From positions 2,418,001 to 2,482,000 of the forward strand of contig WWBZ02000073.1 of the NCBI GenBank assembly GCA_011503125.2: a DNA stretch of 64,000 bases, given 5' to 3'. Position numbers and translations under genes: made by a program. Numbering within the stretch: position 1 is the first letter of the stretch; every line of letters starts with the position of its first letter. Shown here one piece after another: positions 33,319 to 45,531 of the stretch. The notes under the pieces are model-generated. The model worked only from the letters and a program-made list of their open reading frames with translations. It had not been told where the DNA came from and did no database searches. The DNA comes from Botryosphaeria dothidea. Lineage: Eukaryota; Ascomycota; Dothideomycetes; Botryosphaeriales; Botryosphaeriaceae.

Positions 33319-34611
33319 ATAGCATTTCGCGGGAAAATAATAGAGTTATATGGAGGGTCACGAACTCGGATAAACCTTGCCTGGGCTAAGACGGCGAGCA
33401 GTGCAGACCCTATTAATGGTGCACCTTACCGTGCACAAAGTTAGAGTCGTCCAGGGATCGGCATCTGCTCCCTGTACGACTGGTGACCAACAGATGGTTT
33501 CGGTTGACAAGATGCAGTTGAAACGGGGCAAACGAAGGGCAAAGGAAAAAGAGGATAAACGGAAACTGAAGACATTTCGAGAGTTTTATCGAGTCCTTAT
33601 CGCGATCCGCGTCGGGGGTTGTAGTACAGCTCCTGCCCTAAGGAGTAGTCGAGTGCTTGACATGTCTTGGAGATGGAGCCAGGCATGCGTTGGCGGGTTG
33701 AGGCCGGATGTAGCAGCACAGCTGCATCAGGCTAATTCGAGTAATGTCACCAGCGGCATTGGCTGGGCCGCGAGCTCGTTGCAACGTCGGGCCGCAGTAG
33801 TGGGAATTACGGCGGCGGCGGATCAGGGATCCTCAGCCTGCACGGCATTCGCTGTAACATGACCGGACTCTGCACGGGTCGCCGTCTGTAAGGCAACGGT
33901 GACAAAGGAGGCTGAGAGGACAACGTGTGGAGTGGTGGAGAATTTCGAGGACGCAAGCAAGGACGAAGCGATCTTTTCCTCAGCGGCGGACTTGGCTTCG
34001 AAGCTGGGAAAGAGCACCGGAACCACTCAGGCTGCGCATCCTGCGATAAGCTGCGGGGAAGTCGTATTCGTTCTCCGCGCGGAATGTGCCGGCACGTGAG
34101 GTGGATGGCGACGGGCGACAGGCGAGTGACAGGCTGTCAGCGCAGCACCACGCGGTCACTCGCAGAGCCGCAGGGTGCGACAGGGCACGACAGGGCCGGC
34201 TCTCATGATGCTGGGGCGACGGTGGAGGCGCTTGGATGGATCTGCTGGACGCGCTAAGCTAATCTCAATTTTCCCAGGCACGGGCGTGTGATAGGGCGGC
34301 GGCCAAGCTTCTTTGGGGCGCGCGGATGTCCGATATGCCGAGCGCCGGCCGTGGCGCCATTTCCATTTGCTGGCTGCTTTCGACGGTGATTAAACCTGCG
34401 AGCGAGCACATATTACCACCGCACCGCCCGCCCTTGTCCGCGCCGGCTTTCTGTCGTGCTTCCTTTCGCGACTGCGTCCGCCGTTCATTGACCCTTCGCA
34501 CGCTCTCGCGCCCCCGCCCCGAGCCCGCAGCGTCCGCCCTCTCCTCGAGCTGCTCAATTTCCATCCCTCTCAACAAGCCGCCTCTTCACCGCCAGCGCCG
34601 CCCGCCCAGCC
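33319..34611. other. intergenic, promoter region of ERG5
   Basis: About 1.3 kb between two divergent genes. Open frames in it look random. CT-rich, GC-rich sequence just before 34612 resembles a fungal 5' leader. Confidence 0.5.
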
Positions 34612-36435
34612 ATGGCCGCCGCCAATGGCAGCTTCGCGTCGCCATCCGCCGATGCCCAGGTCGCCCCGGAGCTGCTGGGCTCCCAGGTCGCCGCCGGTCT
34701 CGTCGGCCGCGTGCTCGAGGGCGTGAATGCGTGGTCCGTCGTCGTCACGCTGCTCGCCCTGTTGATCGTTTACGATCAGAGTGCGTGAAGCCTGCCACTG
34801 CCTTTCTGCGCGCCCGCTGACGCTCCGCACAGTCAAGTACATTTCGAATAAGGGCTCCATCGCTGGTCCCTCTTGGAAGGCCCCTTTCATCGGGCCTTTC
34901 CTGGAATCCGTCAATCCCAAGTTCGAGCAATACTACGCCAAATGGAAGAGTGGCGATCTCAGCTGCGTCTCCGTTTTCCACAAGTACTGCACCGAATGCC
35001 ATTCCGATGATGCCTCGCATCCTGCTGACATAAATATCTTAGGTTCGTCGTCATCGCGTCGACGCGTGACATGGCTCGCAAGGTTTTCAACTCGCCCACT
35101 TTCGTCAAGCCCTGTGTCGTCGACATCGCGCACAAGCTGCTGCGTCCCGAGAACTGGGTTTTCCTTGATGGCAAGGCTCACGTCGACTACCGCAAGGGTC
35201 TCAATGGTCTTTTCACCCGCCAGGCCCTTGCCATCTATCTGCCTGGTCAGGAGGAGATCTACGAGAAGTACTTCGAAAAGGCTCTGGACATTACCGCCAA
35301 GAAGAATGGCGAGCCGACGCCCTTCATGCACTACTTCCGCGAATTCATTACCGCCGTCTCGCTCCGTACCTTCGTTGGCCACTACATCCCGGACGAGTCC
35401 GTTAAGAAGATTGCCGATGACTACTACTACATCACCGAGGCCCTTGAGCTTGTCAACTTTCCCATAATCATCCCGTTCACCAACACCTGGCGCGGCAAGA
35501 AGGCTGCCGACATGGTTCTTAATGAGTTTGCCAAGGCGGCTGCCAAGAGCAAGGTCCGCATGGCTGCTGGTGGTGAGCCTGACTGTATTATGGACTGCTG
35601 GGTCAAGTCCATGTACGAATCGGAGGACTACGCCGAGAAGAAGGAGAAGGGCATCGACGTCGAGAAGCCCGCCCAAGTCATTCGCATGTTCACAGATCTC
35701 GAGATTTCCATGACCATTTTCACCTTCCTCTTTGCTTCCCAGGATGCCACCAGCAGCGCTGCCACTTGGCTCTTCCAGATCATGGCAGACCGTCCCGACC
35801 TTCTGGACAAGGTTCGCGAGGAGCAGCTCCGCGTTCGTGACGGCGACAAGACCAAGCCTTTCACCATGGACCTGATGGACCAGATGACCTACACCCGTGC
35901 GGTTGTCAAGGAGGTCCTCCGCTACAGGCCTCCCGTGCTCATGGTTCCCTACTTGGCGAAGAAGGCGTTCAAAATTACCGAAAACTACACGATTCCCAAG
36001 GGTAAGTCAATCCTCATAATGTCTGATCTCATAAAATCTAACGTGGCGCAGGCGCTATGGTTGTTCCGACCACGTACATGGCGCTGCACGACCCCGAGGC
36101 CTATCCCAACCCTGACTCGTTCGAGCCCGAGCGGTGGATCTCTGGCGATGCCGAGAAACAAACGAAGAACTGGCTTGTCTTCGGCACTGGCCCGCATTAC
36201 TGCCTTGGCCAAGTGTATGCGATTAACAACCTCATTGGCATGATTGGCAAGGCCTCGATGGAGCTGGACTGGAAGCACCAGGTTACACCGCTGAGCGAGG
36301 AGATCAAGGTCTTCGCGACGATTTTCCCCCAGGTGAGTTCCCCGCAATGACCCTGGCAAGCACACCGCCACGGGCTTTGGCTAACGAAATTGATTGCAGG
36401 ATGACTGCCATCTGGCCTTCACGAAGCGCGCCTAA
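34612..36435 (+). CDS. ERG5: sterol C-22 desaturase, cytochrome P450 CYP61
   Basis: Five exons: 34612-34780, 34833-34983, 35043-36001, 36052-36332 and 36400-36435, giving 531 aa. Introns are 50-67 nt. An N-terminal membrane anchor ([13 protein letters not shown]) lies at about residues 42-55. P450 landmarks: I-helix F-A-S-Q-D-A-T-S-S, the ExxR motif in K-E-V-L-R-Y-R-P-P, and heme-binding [10 protein letters not shown] with Cys near residue 477. The block [13 protein letters not shown] is typical of Erg5. It introduces the C22-C23 double bond late in ergosterol synthesis, in the endoplasmic reticulum with a P450 reductase. All junctions were fixed by frame and conserved sequence. The last exon encodes only the final 11 residues. 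Confidence 0.95.
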
Positions 36436-38100
36436 ATGGGCACTGCATGATGACGATCATCTTCGTAAGCGGGCCGGTGCTGATCCGGGTCTCGGGAGAC
36501 ATCCGACTGACCGGCCGGCTTGTTTTTTTGCAATATTTCGCCGACCCTAGAGCCAAACTCACTAATATCTTTACCCCGTCATATCTTCACATTCGTCGTT
36601 TCCCGAGCATCGTCTCGAAAAAAAGCTATTCTTGACATTAGAGCTCTTGGTTGATATTCCATATGGTTGGGAAGATGATGTGCCCAGACCCTTCGAAGCA
36701 GAGAAGCTTGGGCCATGAGATCGGTTTTATTACGACTGGTTGAGCGGGTCATGTGCGTCAAGCGATGCGCAAAGAGTAATTTAGAGTAGAGCTCTCGCTT
36801 CTTGTCGGGCAACCTTTCTACCTTGAAAGCCTGAAGCAGCATAATCAAGAATGGAATCTCCAGCTGTTATCGCTGGTGTGACTTCTTGTCCTCGCTTCTT
36901 GCCATTCCTTAATGACGTTTGACGCATATCGAAATCGGCTGACACCTCATGCGTTGGTCAAAGCGAGCCCTGAAGAACATCCTCCGCGGCATTCGTTTGT
37001 GCCAAAGACCGCTACACGTCCGAAAAACACTCGCTCTTTTCCTTCCGCGCAAAGTCGCTCGGCCGAGGGAAACGCGTGCCGTTAATTGCCTCTCCCGGTC
37101 TTCTTACCTAAGTCTCTTCTCCTTTACATGTGTGGTTATGCCTCCCAAATTTACTCCATGCGCTTTCCCTTCTACATCTCCGCTCCCGTTCCCTCGCCAC
37201 GGCCGTCTATGACATAATTCCATCCTGATCTTTCCAGGCCCCCCTCTCATCTCCATCGTGCGCCCGCGCCCGCGCCCTCTGTGCCCGTGCCTCGCCGCTC
37301 GTACCCTCATCCTCCCGCACACGCCCTCAGCGAAAAAAGCTATGTCTCCATCCTGGCACGTGCGCCGGAGTGGATGATGACAAGGATTCGCGAGCGCCCT
37401 GCGCTCAGCTAGCTCCGCATGCACGCATGCAGGAGGACCCTGTTTATCGTTCTTCTCGCTGTCTTGTCGGCGTCGGCGTCGGCTGCGGGATGATCGGCAG
37501 GGAAGCCGGGTGGACGCTTGAACGCGTATTCGTACTGTCTTACGTTCGTGGGCTGCTCTGTCTCTTGGGAGGACTCTCCGCGCTTGTATCGAGGGGGGTG
37601 TCTACCGCGGTCGAGAGGAATGGTTCGGGCGTCACGTTATCGTCCTGTGGGGAGGTGGAGGGTGTAAGCGTCATTGATGGCTTTTAGCTTTCACACGTGC
37701 TTATATTTCTTCGCGGCGGTATGAAGGCTGAGGTAGGGACAAGGCACTATTTCACCACTCTGCTCTGGTAATCTTGCAGAATCATGATTGACTGGGATTC
37801 CTCTGAAGGAAATAGTCTATGATAGAGCCAATAGCATGCTATCTGTTGCCGGAGAGAAGTTTTCTGCTGTAACATCTCTCGCTAAGTGATTCGCATGGAA
37901 TAACACGATCTCCCTTTCCGAAACCATACAAGGAACCTTTCCTTCCCGTCCACAGCAGCCCAGGCTGTCGTAACGCGGTAACGGATTTCCGTCCAACACC
38001 AATCCATAACAGAAACCGGAAAACATGCTCACGTAACCTCTTCCCATACGTTCCTTCCCCGGACATCGACCCACAAGCCTCACCAACGCCTCCCCCCAAA
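36436..38100. other. intergenic, no gene seen
   Basis: 1.67 kb between convergent genes. Only short open frames without recognisable protein patterns. Confidence 0.5.
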
Positions 38101-40176
38101 TCACACCTGCCGCTCTCCATCACAGCCCTGTCCACCACCCCTCTCAACCTCACCATCCTCCACGCCCGCAACCTCCCAACGAGCAGAACCTTCCTCCTCC
38201 CCCTCAAACGGATACTCCCCCTCCCCATCACCACCACCACCCCTCAACCCCCCCTCCACAAACGACGACGATGCCGACGAGCTCGCCCTCGCGCCCACCT
38301 GCGGCCTCACCCCCCTCATCCCCTCCAACTGCGCCGCCTGCTGCGCGCGCAACCGATGGTGATAGTTCAGCTCGAACAGCGCGGCCGTGGTGGGGCCGGA
38401 CGCCGGGAAGCGCTGGGCTGACTGTAGCGGGTGCGCGCGGGCGGGCAGGGCGATGTGCGTCGGCGTGGGCGGCGGGGCGCGCGGGAAGGACAGGTGGCGG
38501 AGGAGGCGGGGCGTCGTTGCCGGCGAGGGCGTGGTGGTGGCGGTGTTGACGGCCGTGGGCCTGGGTTGCGGGTAGTGCGCGGAGGCGCGGGCGTTGAGGC
38601 GGTCGGTTGCCGGGTCGGTGGTGTTGAGGGGGGAGGTCTGGTTCGTGGGGTGGTTGGAGGGGCTGTTGTTGGTGGTGGTGGAGGGAGGAGGCGCCATCGT
38701 GCGTTGGTGTTGGTGTTGGTGTTGTTGGGTTGGAGTCTGCTCGTTCGGACGTGGATGGGGATGAGGAGCGGACGACGAAGAGCCTGGTGCTGGTTTGTTT
38801 CTGACAGCTGTTGTTGTGCGGAGCTCGGCGACGCTGAGGCTCGGGATGCTCGCGGGGTGGGAGAGGTGTGGTGCAGACTGGTGGTCAGGCGCGGGGACAA
38901 CTGCTGGAGCAGCGGACTGCTCCTGCCGTCCGTCGATTTCCACCATGTGCAGTGCGTTCCGCATCGTGCCTGCCACAATCAATGCAGATTCAATCCTCGC
39001 CCGTTGACGTGGAGGCGACTCGGTGGATGAGTCTACTGAGAGGTTCCGCCTTCTGTTCCGCTTGCCCCAGATGGCCGGGTTATAACCAAAGAATTGCAGG
39101 TCAGCGAAACCAAGGCTGCTCACTTTGGCCGGTGCGTATGGAGAGAGGAGTTTGACATCCGCCCTATCTAGGTTGAAACTTCTTAGGTCAGGCGCCTTCA
39201 GGAAGCGCCGCGGCCAGTCTTGCTGTAAGAGGAAGCGCCGCGCCTTGACGAAATGGCCTTCCATTGCCCGTGAAGACAAACACTTTGGGTACTTGCCCTC
39301 GTTGTACATTGTCTCTACCGCTCTCAAAGCCCTGATGACATAATCAGTGCCCAGATGGAGTAACTGTTGAATAGGGAAGTGCGGGTTCTGAAAGCGTTCC
39401 TGATGAGCATTGATGAAAATGTTTGCAATGATTGTGTACCGCATGACTGGGCTGAGAGACGCAAACTTGATCTATATGAAAGTGATAGTCAGTGCAGTGA
39501 ATTCGTGTTGCAGGGAACTTGATAAGAAATGCCGAACCTTCTGTTCAGCTGCGGTTGCCTCAGGCGCAGATTCAGGCTCATCATCGTCGCTTCCCATTGC
39601 AGAAAGCATTAAATGAACATTAGTCTGCTCGTCAATTGCCTCGTAATGTTTCATCCCAGACTTTCGGAGTGTCTTGTAGTCGCCGAACCCTGGAATCTCG
39701 CGCGATTTCTGCGGAACAGACCAGAATCCAGCCTCGCGGGCAGCCTGAATGGTAGATTCTTGGTCGACCAATTCCGTTAGCGACAGCTGCGGAGACTTCT
39801 CTGCAGCCCTGTCAATCATGAGCCGCACTATCAACGAATCGCGCCGCGGTCCCGACGACTCCACGACATCCTGCTCGCCCTTGTCATTCGACGTCGCAGG
39901 TTGAGGACTAGTCACAGCAACCCCTTCGGACTGGCGTACCTCACTTCCACGACTTGGTAGTGGGGCATCCAAGGGCAGGCTAGGGAAAGCTGAAGGCGGA
40001 CGATTCGGATTGTAGGGCCTCGGCCGCGGGACTGCTGGACGCCTTGGTGGCGCTCGGCGCTCTGGTCGCCCTCGAGGCTGTCTAATGTAGATGTCTTCCA
40101 GTGCATCTTCAAAGCGGCGGGCTGGCCGGCGCTCATGATTCTGCCTCAAGTCCATGCCAGTCTTCAGCGCTGCCAT
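38101..40176 (-). CDS. hypothetical protein, 669 aa
   Basis: Two exons, 39538-40176 and 38101-39471, with a 66-nt intron (gttcgg donor, atatag acceptor) in phase 0. I do not recognise the family. The N-terminal 100 residues are Arg/Pro-rich, and residues 130-370 look folded (L-T-E-L-V-D-Q-E-S-T-I-Q-A-A-R-E-A-G-F-W, then a helical block around the junction, and L-L-Q-Q-D-W-P-R-R-F). The C-terminal 280 residues are low complexity with a His-Gln run (codons CAACAC repeated near 38700-38730), Pro/Thr-rich tracts and an acidic end. The exon join is supported by the continuous frame and by the fact that neither part has its own stop before the splice sites. Confidence 0.75.
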
Positions 40177-40659
40177 CTTCCTATCTGAGAATTATGGGCG
40201 CTTCAGAATGATGGTCGGCTTCACTTTTTACGGCCGTGTCGGGTGGTAGCAGTGCGTGGTGGACTTCGCGCGCGGTTGACTTTGTCGAAGTGAAGTGAAC
40301 CGACTTCGAAGGCTGGCCTAGAATTTCTCTCCGCTAAGGTGTCGTAGAAAGTGTACTGCTTGGGTTGCCGAACCGTAGCCCGTATGTCGGATTCCTCAAA
40401 CTTATGAAAGGTTGACAGTGTTGTAGCCTAGATTGTGGTTCGCAGGACTGATGGGCCTTTGAGATAGGTTAGTGGCGAAGAAAAGAGTATCGGAGAAGAT
40501 AGAAGTTAGTAGAACTAAATGTGCGAGACGTAGAAGCTGACGTCGCAAGCGCCTGTCGTGTGATCTAGCTTTTACATGGACAGTTATAGAATTTAGCGCT
40601 GGTCAAAAATGGCAGCTGCGGGACAGCCTCCGCTTACCTCAATTGCCCTTTGGGTGATT
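40177..40659. other. intergenic, no gene seen
   Basis: Upstream flank of the 669-aa gene; should hold its promoter. Confidence 0.45.
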
Positions 40660-41160
40660 CAATTAGGTGTGTTCATTGGCGTTTCCTGTGACTGTATATT
40701 CACCAGAGTCATTCCACCTCGTACCAACTGGAAGCGCCCGAGTCCTCGGGAGACGAGTGTTGAGCTCTGGAAGACCATTCAAGAATAAGCCAACATAGGA
40801 TGCTTCCCGGACACGCAGAGCCGCAGCAAAAGAAATCACAAGGAAAATTTCCAAGTAGAGCAGGATGATCTTTGAAACATCGAATTCATGCTATTGTTCG
40901 AAGCAAAGTCCCCCCAGAATCTGAAGAGCAAGAACACCACCGGGTATAATGCCATCTTCCGGTTCTTGATCTCCTTGATGTTTGTTATACGCCTGTCTTT
41001 GGGCGGGCCCGAGGTCAGTGGGCATACCATAATGTAAGCAAGAATAACATACTAGTCAATATTGCAGATGCAAACGCTAGAAGTTCCAATCCAGCAGTGC
41101 TGGGGGAAGCAGACTTGATGAGCATAATTCGCCGACTTGCTGGGCTGAAAGCATAGTGCT
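40660..41160 (-). pseudogene. possible relic of a multi-span membrane protein
   Basis: On the minus strand, short pieces in different frames look membrane-like: L-A-F-A-S-A-I-L-T-S-M-L-F-L-L-T-L-W near 41040-41100, M-A-L-Y-P-V-V-F-L-L-F-R-F-W near 40910-40950, and M-E-I-F-L-V-I-S-F-A-A-A-L near 40815-40855. The Y-P-V-V-F-L pattern after I-K-N-R-K recalls the late helices of fungal cAMP-receptor-like GPCRs, but the frames do not join and no introns explain it. Could equally be chance. Confidence 0.25.
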
Positions 41161-41219
41161 TCCTCACTTCCTTTCATCTTGTGAGAAGGTTCTCTAGCGG
41201 TGCAATCCCTGACATGATT

Positions 41220-42213
41220 TCAGTCAATACTTTCGAAAGGGATGTTGATCCGTCCCTCGAAACGCGCAATGTCGTCATCGTTGACTGTATCCACTTCCAT
41301 ATCCTCCTCGTAGGTTCTAGCTAGCACACGCTTCGAGCTGCTCTGAGGAACATTCGAGTACTGGGATGTTCGGGAGGCGGCGTCGAGGGCGACTAAGCGT
41401 CTTGCGGAGAGGATATCGCCGTATGATTGCAAGACGGTCTTGAGGTGATCGTCAAAGTTGACGCAGAAGCGTTGACCTTGGACAAATTGCATGGCGCGGA
41501 GGAAGTCCTGATGCAGCATCTCCATGATCCACGCTACCACCACAGCAGCCGACTTCTCGTTGCCAGATTCGCAAAACACAAGCACCTTCCCGTGTTGGAG
41601 GTCACATTCACCAGCCTGTATACGGGTGTTGACCTCAGCAAGGTGAGCATTGATAAGGTCGGAGGCGGAAGGGAACGAGGCAATCAGGTCTTGCGGAGTG
41701 CGGATGTCGACAGTGTGGAAGGCAATGCCCATCTCGTTGGCGATGCGCGCGGCGGCATTCACGGGCATGCCAGCCTGCTTCACGGCGAGGAGCATGGTTA
41801 TGTTGGACTTGTTCAGGAAATCGCGGTTCTTAGCGGCGCTGTGCGGGCCTAGGATAATGGTCAGACTGTCACTCGGGATGGGGCAAGGGAGCAATGGGCG
41901 TACCCAGGAATAGGTAGGGCGTCACCATCTGGGCGTCGCGACGCTTCTCGTATGTCCACTCCAGGCCGGCATTCTGGGTTGTGAGCTCGCCACCGTTGAC
42001 GCGGGCCAGGAAATCTAGATTGGGGCCGCGGCCATCGATGGTGGAGACGGAGGCGACGCGGATGCCGTTGGATGACTCTTGACTGTTCACGGCGGGCGGA
42101 GGGATAATGATGCGCGGCGGGGTGGGAACGCGGAAGGCGTACTCGTTGTTGCTGGCGCGTCTGAAGGAGCGGCTGGTGTCGGAGAGGGCAACCTCCTCGG
42201 TCGTGGTCATCAT
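41220..42213 (-). CDS. dual-specificity-phosphatase-fold protein, STYX-like, catalytic Arg replaced
   Basis: Two exons, 41904-42213 and 41220-41848, with a 55-nt intron, giving 312 aa. The junction restores Y-L-F-L-G-P-H-S-A-A-K-N, the typical start of a DSP domain. The signature loop reads V-F-C-E-S-G-N-E-K-S-A (Cys about residue 196), where active enzymes have H-C-x5-R-S; His is Phe and Arg is Lys. With Cys kept but the phosphate-binding Arg lost, activity is doubtful, and a binding (pseudophosphatase) role is more likely. The N-terminal 90 residues are disordered, Ser/Pro-rich. The C-terminal tail is acidic (E-E-D-M-E-V-D). Budding and filamentous fungi carry related DSP-fold proteins; no exact orthologue is claimed. 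Confidence 0.8.
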
Positions 42214-42838
42214 GGCGGCGGGGACGCTGCAGCGGGAATGGCGAGGCGACAGAGAGAGGCGGCAGCGAGGTCGCGGGAGCAGTCGGCGGGAAGCGTCTGG
42301 ACAAGGCTCGCGGCGGCTCGGAGGAAGTTGCTTGCCAGGCAGCGACGCTCGCAGCTTCAGGCTCAGACTTCGCGCAGGGCAGCTCTCATTCTGGACTTGG
42401 GTGCGGATGGGAGAGAGTGCTGGGAGGTGCGCGGCGAATTCTGCAGGGCTGGCAGAGAATGCGAAGTCTCACACGCGTAGCGGACTCAGTCGAAGTCGAG
42501 GGCAGCGCGCGCACATGAGGTCAGAGACCCTTGGACCTGCCTCGATGGGCCGCCCCTGCACGCCGACGTCGGCCCGTCCTCCAATCGCCTGCCTGCCCCG
42601 CTCGACACCACCCTCGCCGTCGTCTTTGAAACAACCTCCCGTGAATCTTATCCATATGCTTAAGAGTCAAATTGCCCCTCTGATATCTAATTGATCAATT
42701 GGAAGTCATTGCCTTCCACTGAAACTAACCTAGTTATTCCCTGATCGCCATCGCACTTCTCGAGAGCCCAGTCCCTACCCTCAACACCTTTCCATTCGTC
42801 TCCTGCAGCTGTCCAATTTGAAAAGTCTCAATCTAGAT
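42214..42838. other. intergenic, no gene seen
   Basis: 625 bp holding the promoter of the DSP-like gene and the 3' flank of the next minus-strand gene. Confidence 0.5.
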
Positions 42839-44066
42839 CTATTGTTCGGTAGTCAACCTGAGCTTGAGCTCCGTAATCTCATCCCCCTGCTCCCTCAAGA
42901 GCGCCTGGAGCTTCTTGATCGTATCCAGAGCGCACTCGAGTTGTTCTTGCGAAGAGCTTTGTCCACCACTTGCATCTCTGGATGGTTGCTCATCTCCATC
43001 CCCAGAGTCTTGAACCGCTCGTCGGCGCCTCTTTCTGAGTCCTTGCCTGGATACAACGGTAGATTCGACGGGCCGGATCGCCGTATCTCCAGATGTGTCT
43101 GTCTTGCTCTTCTCTGCTGCCTCCCGCTGCTTCGGCGACAGCATCAGCGGATATATATCCCTATGAGTATGCTGGGACCTGTTGATATCGATAATGACGT
43201 GTTTCATAACCCCATTTTTTTTTTAGGAATGTTGTCAGGGGTATCTCTGATGAGTTTGCCGTCTCGTCCCACGAAGAATGATCTACGTGTCCAATCTTTG
43301 ATCTCCTGGACATATTCCTGAACAGTCAGGATGGGGCCCGCAATGTCGTATCTAGTAAGGCAGTCAGTCAGCCATGTTAGTATTGAATTATCATAATTAT
43401 CCACTTACGCAGTGTTAGAACCATAATTCGGGTGGTAGTACAACACGTCTACCCTCGCCCTCCACGTCTTGTCGCCAGGCGTCATCATCGGAAAGCCGAC
43501 CAGCCATGTTCCGGCTTCGATTCTGATCCCATTCCAGAGTCCTGACTGTAGCAGATGTCAGCGCCTGCCATCACTTCACTGATAAGGTGACGCACGAAGT
43601 GTCTTGCTTTCACACCAATCTCCTTGCGCGGAATCGAGTTAAAATTCTTCAACTCACTGGCTTCGAGTATTGCGATGTCCTTTTGGGTGACAGCGGCAGA
43701 TATAGTCTCCCAGAGATCCTTCATGTTCTCTTGCTCGCGTGGAAACTTGTCCCACTTGTCGTCGGGCGCGATGGTCGTACTCCTTGCACCCGGCACAATG
43801 TTGCTCGAAGCCTCACCTAAGCCATGTCCCAGCATGCCATTATCAGAGGCCTTACTGTGCATATTGTCGAGAACTGATGTCAGATCATGGGTTGGCGGTG
43901 ATGGATGTGAAGTTGATGGTGGAGAACACATGAGGAATGCTTTATGTAAGCGTCCTGGACCTGAGTTCTGCATTTCTGGCAGCTGCCGCTCATGCCCTCC
44001 AGAATTACCACGTGCCACTGGCAATAGAGATTTGAATACAAAAAGGAAGCAGCAATTGATATTCAA
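42839..44066 (-). CDS. hypothetical protein with C-terminal coiled coil; frame break at an A10 run
   Basis: Readable exons on the minus strand: 43596-44066, 43409-43545 and 42839-43351, with 50- and 57-nt introns (branch points cgctgac and actaac). The first junction gives K-A-R-H-F-S-G-L-W-N-G-I-R-I-E, the second N-T-A-Y-D-I-A-G-P-I. The third exon hits a stop just after ten A residues (T run 43215-43224 on the plus strand). The frame opens again at once as M-K-H-V-I-I-D-I-N-R and runs to 42839, ending in a coiled coil (L-E-C-A-L-D-T-I-K-K-L-Q-A-L-L). One extra A would join the two. The family is not recognised. The start is uncertain (44066 or later ATGs). A Tc1 element begins 103 bp upstream. 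Confidence 0.55.
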
Positions 44067-44168
44067 AGTCTTTATTGCCGAATTCGCTAATGTTGCATTC
44101 TTGACACAGAGTCCTCAGCAGGTCAAAAGTTTCGCCTTTAACCTCAATAGTATTAAATATTATACATA

Positions 44169-45511
44169 CAATCACTTGACAAAAGTTCTCGCGTGATTAA
44201 GCGAGACGCGTCAAAACGCGTCTCGAGCGCCCACACCTCCAATCTTCGCACCACCAAAATGGCACCACAACGCACTCCTCTCAAAGAGCTCTTTGGCACA
44301 TATACTCCTAATCAACACTACTCTCCACATTAGCGAGGAATTTTACTTGCCTGCAAGGCTCTTGGCAAGAAGCCTACCTAGTTCCAGAAGCACCTGGGCG
44401 TGCCTGAATCTTCGGTACGCTCGACTATGCAGCTCGCGCCATTACGCAACGAAGGGCGCTCCCAATTACGGACTGGGCGGCCAAAATGTCTTTCAGAAAC
44501 CGATAAGCGACATATTCTACGCGTAGTGCGAGCTAACCCAAAATTCACGTACCAAGAGGTCCGGGAAGTCACAGGTATAACCTGCCATGACCGGACCATC
44601 TCTCGACTCTTAGACACCTACAATATAAAGAAATAACGCGCAGCTGGCCGCCCGGAACTCACGGAAGAACATGCTGCTATTAGACTTGCCTAGGCACTCG
44701 AGCATGTGCACTAGACCGAGGCGTAATGGAAGAAAGTCATCTAGTTAGATGAGTGCTCTGTGGAGCGAGGAAAGGGCCAAAAAAGGGAGTGGTGCTTTCG
44801 CACTCCTAGCCAAAAATGGGACCTCTAAATAGACCAACCATATAAAAAAGGAATAAATATATCTATTATAGTATAGGTAGGCTTTTCTGGCTTACGAGGA
44901 AGGTCTCCTTTACACGTAATAGTACGTGATCCTTTAGCTAAGAGAGGTGGCTATTCAGCCAACTCTTATCTTAAGGTTCTCGAGGAAAATATACTAAAAG
45001 TGCATAGAAGAGGTATGACTTTTATGTAGGATAATGCTCTAATTTATACTATAATAAAAGTTAGGGAATAGTTTAAAAGAAGGCGGATAAATCTATTAGA
45101 TTGGCCACCTTATAGCCCGGATTTGAATCCAATTAAATATATCTAGTTTTATTTAAAGTCTAAGGCATTAGAGCTATATCTAGAGCTTAAATACTTAACC
45201 GGATTAGTAGATTTTATTAGAGAGAAGCTGGGAGAAGTATTGCGGGAAGCATAGGAGGCTTTGCTATAATCTTTATTTGACTCTATATTAGGTAGTATAA
45301 AGCGTAGGTGTAAGGCAGTTATCACAGCAGAGGGCTGGCATACCAAGTATTAGCAAAGAAATAATACTAGCATCCTTCTTCTTACTCAATTTTAACTTAA
45401 AAACAACTTAGTATAAGAGCTAGGAAGCATGCGTTGAGAATCAGTAAGTTGATGGGGTACGAGGGTCATCGCTTCGGAAGCGCCCGCGCGAGAACTTTTG
45501 TCCTAGTACTG
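44169..45511 (+). mobile_element. Tc1/mariner-type DNA transposon with TIRs
   Basis: A 1343-bp element flanked by TA on both sides (44167-44168, 45512-45513). Terminal inverted repeats of about 25 bp share GACAAAAGTTCTCGCG and begin CAAT (left) or CAGT (right). It encodes one transposase on the plus strand from about 44262 (M-A-P-Q-R-T-P-L-K-E-L-F-G). Confidence 0.88.
44262..45351 (+). pseudogene. Tc1-type transposase, RIP-broken
   Basis: An N-terminal helix-turn-helix region is intact in 44400-44636 (G-V-P-E-S-S-V-R-S-T, T-G-R-P-K-C-L-S, F-T-Y-Q-E-V-R-E-V-T-G). The DDE core follows: L-D-E-C-S-V-E-R-G near 44745, D-N-A near 45030, and W-P-P-Y-S-P-D-L-N-P-I-K near 45100-45140, where the third acidic residue is now Lys. 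About ten TAG/TAA stops replace Trp/Gln codons. It ends A-E-G-W-H-T-K-Y. The 3' half is far more AT-rich than the 5' half. Confidence 0.85.
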
Positions 45512-45531
45512 TAGGATTTGTACGACTGGAC

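Noticed and set aside
33377..33862. 161-codon plus-strand frame in the ERG5 upstream region
   Set aside because: No family pattern and no plausible neighbours; taken as chance.
45110..45160. tRNA-like sequence (gcccggatttgaatcc)
   Set aside because: It codes for the S-P-D-L-N-P motif of the Tc1 transposase; no cloverleaf can be formed around it.
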